Of a stretch of 64,000 nucleotides of DNA, positions 58,021 through 64,000 are shown one piece after another. The stretch spans positions 124,001-188,000 of the forward strand of contig WEDG01000722.1 of assembly GCA_017591395.1 (NCBI GenBank), in the 5' to 3' direction. The first letter of the stretch is position 1. Every line of letters begins with the position of its first letter. The notes below the pieces were generated by a model, which was given only the letters and a program-made list of their open reading frames with translations, had not been told where the DNA came from and did not search any database. Position numbers and translations under genes: made by a program. Origin of the DNA: Schistocephalus solidus (lineage: Eukaryota; Platyhelminthes; Cestoda; Diphyllobothriidea; Diphyllobothriidae).

Positions 58021-59998
58021 TCATCAACCGAATGGTATGGGCCTCTACCCCCACACCACCGCCATCACTGTCGCCTATGCTCCCGTCTCCCCTAACTGGG
58101 CCATCATTTCTACCCCCTATTTTTTTCTAGATAACTTCAACCCTACACCAGCTCACATTACTGCCGTTCGTTTGTCGTATTGCAAATTTGGCTGCTCTAT
58201 CCGGACATCAAGTTTCTGCTGAACTGACGAAGAATAACCTCAAATGTCTTTAAGTCTAGGAGAACTGTAAACAAGGGTGCTCTTAGAGCACTCAAGAGTT
58301 GGAAAGCAATTCAAAATGCAGCCGCTAAACGTCAAAATAGCGTGTACTTTCAGCAAGGCAGCGGGGTGACATACAGTTCTAGTATGAATTCGCCATATTG
58401 GGTGAGCGAGGGAAGTCTAAATTCCTAAAGTTTTTCGAGCATGCTAATTCTTCACGTATTCTGCGAATGTATTTGAAATGTTTTCACGAATGAACAAATA
58501 TGAGACATATATGCGCGATGTGTCAACGAAAAGAGGGGGATGGGAAAATAAATGACCAACTAGTGAAGGCACGACACGGAGAAATGAAGAAACGAGTAAT
58601 TAAATGCACGCAAATGACGAAATGGAAAAAAATCCAAGGACTAAATTGAGGCTTTGCTTTTGACACCCAGGAATTTTAGTTTTCACCAGTTCGGACCAAG
58701 AGCGCATTGACATGAGGAAGAGGGGCAGACAGTGAATGGAACAAGAACAGTCGTTGACAGCAAGGACTACCTTAACAGCCACTTTGGTCACTTTACTGAC
58801 TGTCCTCAGATGTGTCTGGTCGCCTGGCTGGAAGACCACGAATTTGAGCATACCGGTTGCTGTCGTTGGACAGTAAGCGGAACGACCTAGCACGGACTCA
58901 GGAGAAGATGCGATCACTGGAGCAAGAGGTTTATTGGCCTCACGTTTCGGATTCTCACTCAAAATCAGCGTCAGAGACAGTGGCAGCACTAGGTGCTGCT
59001 TATTATGCAGAATTTCACGAGGGCTCTAGACCGAAGCTCTAAGGCAAAACTTGTCGGCCGTGATCCGTTCTGTACTCAGTCTGATCCACGGACGTCACCT
59101 CCACATTCCTGACAGTGCCACTAGTCTGAACGGGTCAATAAACGCCGTGATTGGGAGGATCTCACTAACGAAAAAAGTGTTTTTGTCTGTGACCTATTTG
59201 TTGCAGTTTCACCTAGTACTCTGTACGTGACCATTTGCACTATTCCCAACGTGGGTTCTCTGAGCTGCCACATACTTCGACACCTCAGAGAAATAAAAAC
59301 CTCGACTGAACTTCAGAAGCCTTCCATAACTGTCCGGTAGATAAATAACAACATTTTGTCGAAAACACTCGATTGAAAGATGACTCGCAGGCAAGAGCAT
59401 GTAAGGCAACTTTTATGCTCTGGAGGGGGTCGAAGCAGAGACGTGGAAGAGTGCAAATCCACCCTCTGTTGGGCCGCATGCAATTTGGACACGGAGAGCC
59501 CCCCCAAGAAGCCCTCATCGGCGAGCAAAGCCATGCGGTAGGTATCCTTGTCAGTAGACAGTCCTCTGTTTGTCCTCAGCGATGACATCTTCCTGTGGGG
59601 TCCTACTCTCCACGCAGGGTTTAAACCAGGTCTTAGGTGTGATTGTTGGACTTTGTACTGCCCACAGGACTCCCATCCCCATCCCGTTCCTTGTCGCAAA
59701 ACAGGGTAATTAATCTTGCCGGTGGACAGACTGTTTATGTGAAGTGAAGGGAGTCCCACGGCGTCGATTGTGTGATGGACATGCGCGTAAGCGCAACCTT
59801 CTACCGCCCCAACCTCCCCGACAGACAGCGGGAAAGGCTTTGTGTAACAGACGGATCATATTAACGATCGCTTGTCTGCATGCGATAAGTTTGTTTACGG
59901 GTTTAGGGTCCACAGCTACCCCCGCGAATATTTGAGGCCCCTGTAAAAATTTTATGACTGCTTCTTTTCATTGGAAAACACCGAATATATTCAAAACA
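58021..59998. other. No recognised gene; one R4 repeat copy
   Basis: 58857-58985 matches 6553-6685. The opposite-strand frames 58600-58989 (129 codons) and 59313-59759 (148 codons) have no recognised family and are of chance length. Confidence 0.5.
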
Positions 59999-60010
59999 CT
60001 CAGAAGGGAT

Positions 60011-60315
60011 GCCGCCTAAACAGGGCGCAGGAATATGAACCACCCGCCCACTTAAAACAGGTGGCATTGCGATAAATTTATGGAAGGGTAAATATACCCG
60101 TGTCTTAACGCTAACACCAACCCTAACAGAAGATCGAAGTGTTACCTTAATCTCAACTCTGGTCTTACCCTAAACCTAAAACCTACAGTTAGCACGATAA
60201 AGATCTTAACCCTTAGCCTAACCATGCCCCTAACCCCAACTCCGAGTTTACTAGAACTCAAAGCTAACCTTTTCGGTCATAAAAGGCATCCTTACCTTTG
60301 CCATTGCACGTCCTG
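60011..60315 (+). mobile_element. TIR element with telomere-like interior, copy
   Basis: Starts GCCGCCTAAACAGGGCGCAG, with the family block GATAAATTTATGGAAGGGTAAAT and CCCTAACCCC/CCCTAAACC stretches. The right terminal repeat is decayed (near TGCACGTCCTGTTGAG). Confidence 0.65.
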
Positions 60316-60753
60316 TTGAGATTTGTAAATTGTTTTACTCAATTTTTCAAGCAGACCGGGTAGATTGAAGCTGAAGTTCCAATAACGTCCACTGTTTTTC
60401 GGTTTTCAACAGACAACACCTGGCCAGCTGTAGAAACAAGTGACACTTCTATTGGCTTAGGTGCACGTGTTCTTACTGGCCTCCCTGCACCCAACGGAAA
60501 ATGCAATTCCCACCCCAACCAGATTGAAACCCGTTGCAGCCAGCCAACATTACGATGTCTGGCATCCTTGATCAGGACCCGCTGCCTCGAGGTCATTTAC
60601 CTTCACAGCGAGCGTTTTCGGACTGACCGGTTGTCCAACTTCCACTGGGACACAGGCGTGCATCTAGACAGTCGCGGCTGCCCAAGCACCATCATCACCC
60701 AACATCACCCAGCGGCCACGAGACACGAAATCGCTTGCAACGCTATACGCAAC
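60316..60753. other. No recognised gene
   Basis: A plus frame at 60568-60777 (DRLSNFHWDTGVHLDSRG) and its opposite-strand partner are of unknown origin; the plus frame might be a retroelement remnant. Confidence 0.4.
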
Positions 60754-61100
60754 AATTGGGCGCACACCGATTTATAGACTTCCCGAAGCAAACAAACTCC
60801 GTATGGTTGGCAAATGTCATGAACAGGCAAACAATTACCAGGCCGAAGTTGATCAAGTTATAATGGTAGAGAAGAGGGACAACAGAAAATACGGGTAGAT
60901 TGATACAGTCTGTTTCGGGTTTATTCTGCCTTCATGCAGCCAGTCATAACCCTGACTACCAGCTGGGACCGGAAACGCAAACATGCGCTCGAGTACGGCG
61001 CTGGTAGTCCACACACACTGGGTCTAGCAGATGGGTCATAAGCACTTCATCGAACCCTAGTTCACCAGTGCACCTCAACCTTTCATTTCCTGTTGCAGAA
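60754..61100 (+). repeat. Single copy of the 360-bp satellite unit
   Basis: GCGCACACCGATTTATAGAC through GGGTAGATTGATACAGTC and CGCTCGAGTACGGCGC to GAACCCTAGTTCACCAGTGC matches the array at 31.7-33.6 kb, more diverged. The hammerhead-like core reads CTGCATGA here (minus strand). Confidence 0.8.
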
Positions 61101-61590
61101 TTTCGGTTAAAATTTAAATGCATCGGCCGGCTACTCTACTTACTTCGTTTATTAATTTAGAATTATATTTTTATCACTTCCAATCAAACTACGCGTGTGG
61201 CTGAATGATCATGAAAACACTATAAATCGAGTATTAAAGCATGCGCTTTTCCCAAAAAAAACCCTAATTTCCAGACTGAAGTCAATACGAGAAGCAAACC
61301 CAACACGCTTTTAATATTTTCGAGGTCATAGATTAAAGTTTTTTTTAATTTCGTGTCCCTTACGTTAGGTCTCTGCCGCTTTACTCAATTTTACAATCAC
61401 CCAGTAAACGGGAGGGGCTACGGTAAATTGCTGCTTTACGACTGTAGAAGTGATTGCTAAGTATAGGACGGTGGCCGTGACCAGCTTATGTATTCCAACA
61501 GTCTTCCGCTTATGTTGCCTCAGTAGTGCGCCATCATCAGGGCACGGCATGCTTTATTCGGGTTGCGCTCCACTAACAAATGCCGAACAT
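61101..61590. other. No recognisable gene
   Basis: Nothing supported. Confidence 0.5.
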
Positions 61591-61870
61591 GGGAGGTGTG
61601 GTGGCACGCCTAGGGGCGGCTAGGACTTAGGGGACCCGGCCGCGCCAGCCACCTGCGTCCACTCCCGCCTCCAGTCTTCTTGACTCTGTCATGACACCGG
61701 GTTCAGGTGGGGGAGGAGGAGAGTGTGCGGTAGATTCAGCGCAAGTCTACTATCACTTTAAACTAAATCACGCGCAAGTCACCGTCCCTGCTCTACTTTC
61801 CCATGGAGCATACGGTGGACATCGTCGGACTACGACGGTCGAACTGTCGAGTGCGCCATCTTTAGGGGTT
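61590..61870 (-). repeat. R1 repeat copy, minus orientation
   Basis: GGTGTGGTGGCACGCCTAGG, CCACCTGCGTCCACTCCCGC, GTCTTCTTGACTCTGTC and GGTGGGGGAGGAGGAGAGTG are the reverse complement of 63540-63745. Confidence 0.75.
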
Positions 61871-62916
61871 TTTAGTCAGTTTGTTGGTTTGCATTCCGGA
61901 AGGCACAGCAAGTTGGTAGAAGTTAACTAGTTGGCCGAGCAGTGCATCTTCTGTCATGTTTCACTTTCAATCAAAATTTACAACTTCAGTAGTTTTTCAA
62001 AAGAAATTTCGTAAACTGCCTGTATCAGTTTTGAGAAGTTACCTCAACCAGCAGTTTTTCTTTTACAATTATAAGGGTTGGCATAAAGGTTGTCCAGCAT
62101 GTATGAACAAAATGTCCCAGGGAAGGTTCGGTAGGCCTTTGAAAGGCAGTTCCCATTCTCTGCCTCCTCGTGCCCATGTCTGCATTTTGGTGTCCTATCT
62201 TATTCATCACCAATAGTAGCTATATTTTGCTTAATTCTTTGTCTTTTCCCACTTGTTATGACGAACCAGCTCAATTGTTCAGCTTTATGCATTTTTACCT
62301 CCCGCTTGGGAAGAGTCAACAATAAAAATTTATTTTCGCTCCCATCTCTTGCGGTGCCGAATTAATTGCTTCGAGGTCTCTTCCACAGTGTTCCCATCAC
62401 AATATCATGTATATTGCGCGGTATTTTTCTTTGGTGCACAAATCGAGAAGTGTGAGTTGGTATATCATCACGACAAAGTCCGGTAAAATAACCTTGACAT
62501 TTATTTTTAATTGCAGCCTTGTCAGCAAATCTTTCTAGAAAAATGCAGGGTCTCCAGGAAATACACATTTTGGTCAGTTTACGGCACTTAAGATATTTCA
62601 ACGGTAAATCTGAGTGAAACCAAAAAGGTAGTGGCGCTAGTAGAAATAACTTGTTGCACCGACAAACTGACCTCTCCGTTTTGCCAGGTACATCCGGTGT
62701 GCATGAGTGCATTCGCACGCCATCAACTGACATAACATGCCGTGGCTTTTCAAGTACATTAGGTGCACGATACTAGAGGTTTCACATAGTAGCATCATGA
62801 TGACTGACACTGTTGGCACGGTCCAAAGCATGCTACGTGCACTTTTGTCTACGTTGGTGAGGCGAAATCTGCTGAATACATCAGAGTAAACCCGTTTGGG
62901 TAGGGATGCCTTGTAT
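61871..62916. other. No recognisable gene
   Basis: The minus frame 62362-62733 (123 codons) has no recognised domain. Nothing else is supported. Confidence 0.45.
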
Positions 62917-63487
62917 GGCCGCCTAAACAGGACAGGGAAAAAGGGACCAACCTGCCCGCTTACAATAGCTGGCCTTGCGGTAAATTTCAGAAAGGGTAAA
63001 TCTACCCGAGTCTTAAGGCTAATGACAGTTCGACCGTCGATTTCAACGATTGTCCACCATATGCTCCACAGCAGGGTGAAGCAGGGACGGTGACTTTTAC
63101 TTCATTATAGGGAGTAGACTTGCGATGCATCTACCTCACTCTCTGTTCCACTCCTCCATCTGGGCGTGCGTCAAGACAGAGTCAAGAAAACCATAGAAGG
63201 GAGAAGGCGCCCTAAGGCTAACACCAACCCTAACACAAAACTAAATTGTCCCCTTAATCTTTATCCTGGCTCTGCTCTAAATCTAAACCCCACAGACAAC
63301 AGGATAACACTCTTAACCCTTGGCCTAATCGTGACCCTAACCCCAACTCTGAACTTAGCCTCAAATTTAAACTTTAGCTTAAGCTTAAGCCTAACCCTCA
63401 CCCTTATCCTAAAAAATAGTTACCTTTGAATTTGGCCCAACGCCACATGTATTGTGGGTGGTTCCTTTTCCAGTGTCCCGTTTAGAC
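62917..63487 (+). mobile_element. TIR element with telomere-like interior, split by an R1 insertion
   Basis: Left end GGCCGCCTAAACAGGACAGG; right end GTGTCCCGTTTAG with preceding GTGGGTGGTTCCTTTTCCA. The interior carries CCCTAACCCC-like runs. It is interrupted at 63023-63212 by an R1 piece flanked by TAAGGCTAA duplicates. Confidence 0.8.
63023..63212 (+). repeat. Nested short R1 insertion with 9-bp target duplication
   Basis: A 190-bp R1 segment (from CAGTTCGACCGTCGATTTC to GGGAGAAGGCGCC). TAAGGCTAA is found at 63014-63022 and 63213-63221. This shows R1 moves as a unit and is younger than the TIR element. Confidence 0.75.
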
Positions 63488-63509
63488 AATTTCCTCAGGC
63501 CATTTTATA

Positions 63510-64000
63510 TTGGCAGTTCGACCGTCGATTTCGACGAGGTCCACCGTATGCTACACACCAGGTGGATGCAGGGACGGTGACTTGCGCGTGAATTAGTTTT
63601 AAGTGATAGTAGCCTTGCGCTGCAGCTACCGCACTCTCTCCTCCTCCCCCACCTGAGTCCGGTGTCAAGACAGAGTCAAGAAGACCGGAGATGGGAGAGG
63701 GCGCAGGTGGCTGGCGCGGCCTAAGCCGCCCCTGGGCGTGCCACCACACCTGGCTCGGATCCCACGGAGTGGGAGTGCCATAAAGGCCACATTAAGAAGG
63801 AGCCATTGCAACCTGACTCTCAGTCCGCCAGTCAGCCACTCCACACAAAACACACATTGGGCTGACCACGCGGTCCGAGTTATCTCGTCAGTTGGCAACC
63901 TTCCAAGCCACGGCTTTCAGCGCACCGTGATAGTTTCAAGCGCGTCAGATTGTTTATAGTGAGGAAAATACGCTGAGCTCTCGACCTCACTCTCTCCCCC
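63510..64000 (+). repeat. R1 repeat copy, cut by the window end
   Basis: CAGTTCGACCGTCGATTTCG to GACCTCACTCTCTCCCCC. It is the longest copy along with 53720-54195. No coding region is recognised in either. Confidence 0.85.

Noticed and set aside
58600..58989. 129-codon minus-strand gene
   Set aside because: It overlaps the R4 repeat copy and matches no family I recognise.

Overview
This is a eukaryotic, gene-poor, repeat-rich window, most likely from a tapeworm, and probably one of the large-genome diphyllobothriid (pseudophyllidean) cestodes. The reasons are three intron-containing fatty acid-binding protein (FABP) genes that resemble cestode FABP1, LINE and Penelope-like coding fragments of a flatworm type (including a LINE tail with C2H2 fingers), and SINEs and satellites with hammerhead-ribozyme folds like the schistosome Sm-alpha elements. 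The species call is inference. There are no bacterial features.

Recognised genes: (1) 5373-5901 (+), a diverged FABP paralogue of 130 codons in two exons. (2) and (3) 49663-50459 (+) and 55525-56297 (-), two FABP genes with identical 130-residue products and the same 114 + 16 codon exon split. They lie in the arms of a roughly 2.9 kb per arm inverted duplication (about 48743-51658 and 54319-57285) with a 2.66 kb spacer. A short TPR pseudogene fragment related to Pins/LGN/GPSM2 lies at 24448-24590. No other protein gene could be supported; two cysteine-rich ORFs (20160-20696 minus, 37166-37411 plus) are listed as weak candidates.

Mobile DNA, left to right: paired Penelope-like element (PLE) 3' ends with GIY-YIG coding (1.3-2.5 kb); inverted tRNA-derived SINEs (4.2-5.0 kb); SINEs with a hammerhead-like fold (8.5-8.9 kb); a hAT transposon with intact 8-bp target duplication and a nested composite carrying two core-intact hammerhead motifs (9277-11208); a 160-bp minisatellite (12.3-13.0 kb); a foldback family (22.4-28.2 kb); an RT fragment (25.0-25.6 kb); a PLE fragment between 150-bp inverted repeats (25.6-26.9 kb); a roughly 360-bp satellite array that switches orientation (31.6-33.6 kb); a dimeric hammerhead SINE (35.3-35.75 kb); a TIR element with a telomere-like interior (36.2 kb, again at 48.4, 60.0 and 62.9 kb); and a near full-length but broken LINE on the minus strand (37.9-40.7 kb). 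From 53 kb to the end, a further unnamed repeat family (called R1 here) dominates.

The most interesting signal is RNA, not protein. Three unrelated-looking repeat families in this window (a retrozyme/PLE-LTR-like unit, a tRNA-derived SINE, and the 360-bp satellite) each contain a three-way-junction hammerhead-ribozyme arrangement. The first is core-perfect in both copies; the other two carry small departures. The second theme is inverted pairing: almost every repeat family, and the FABP gene itself, occurs as head-to-head or tail-to-tail pairs.
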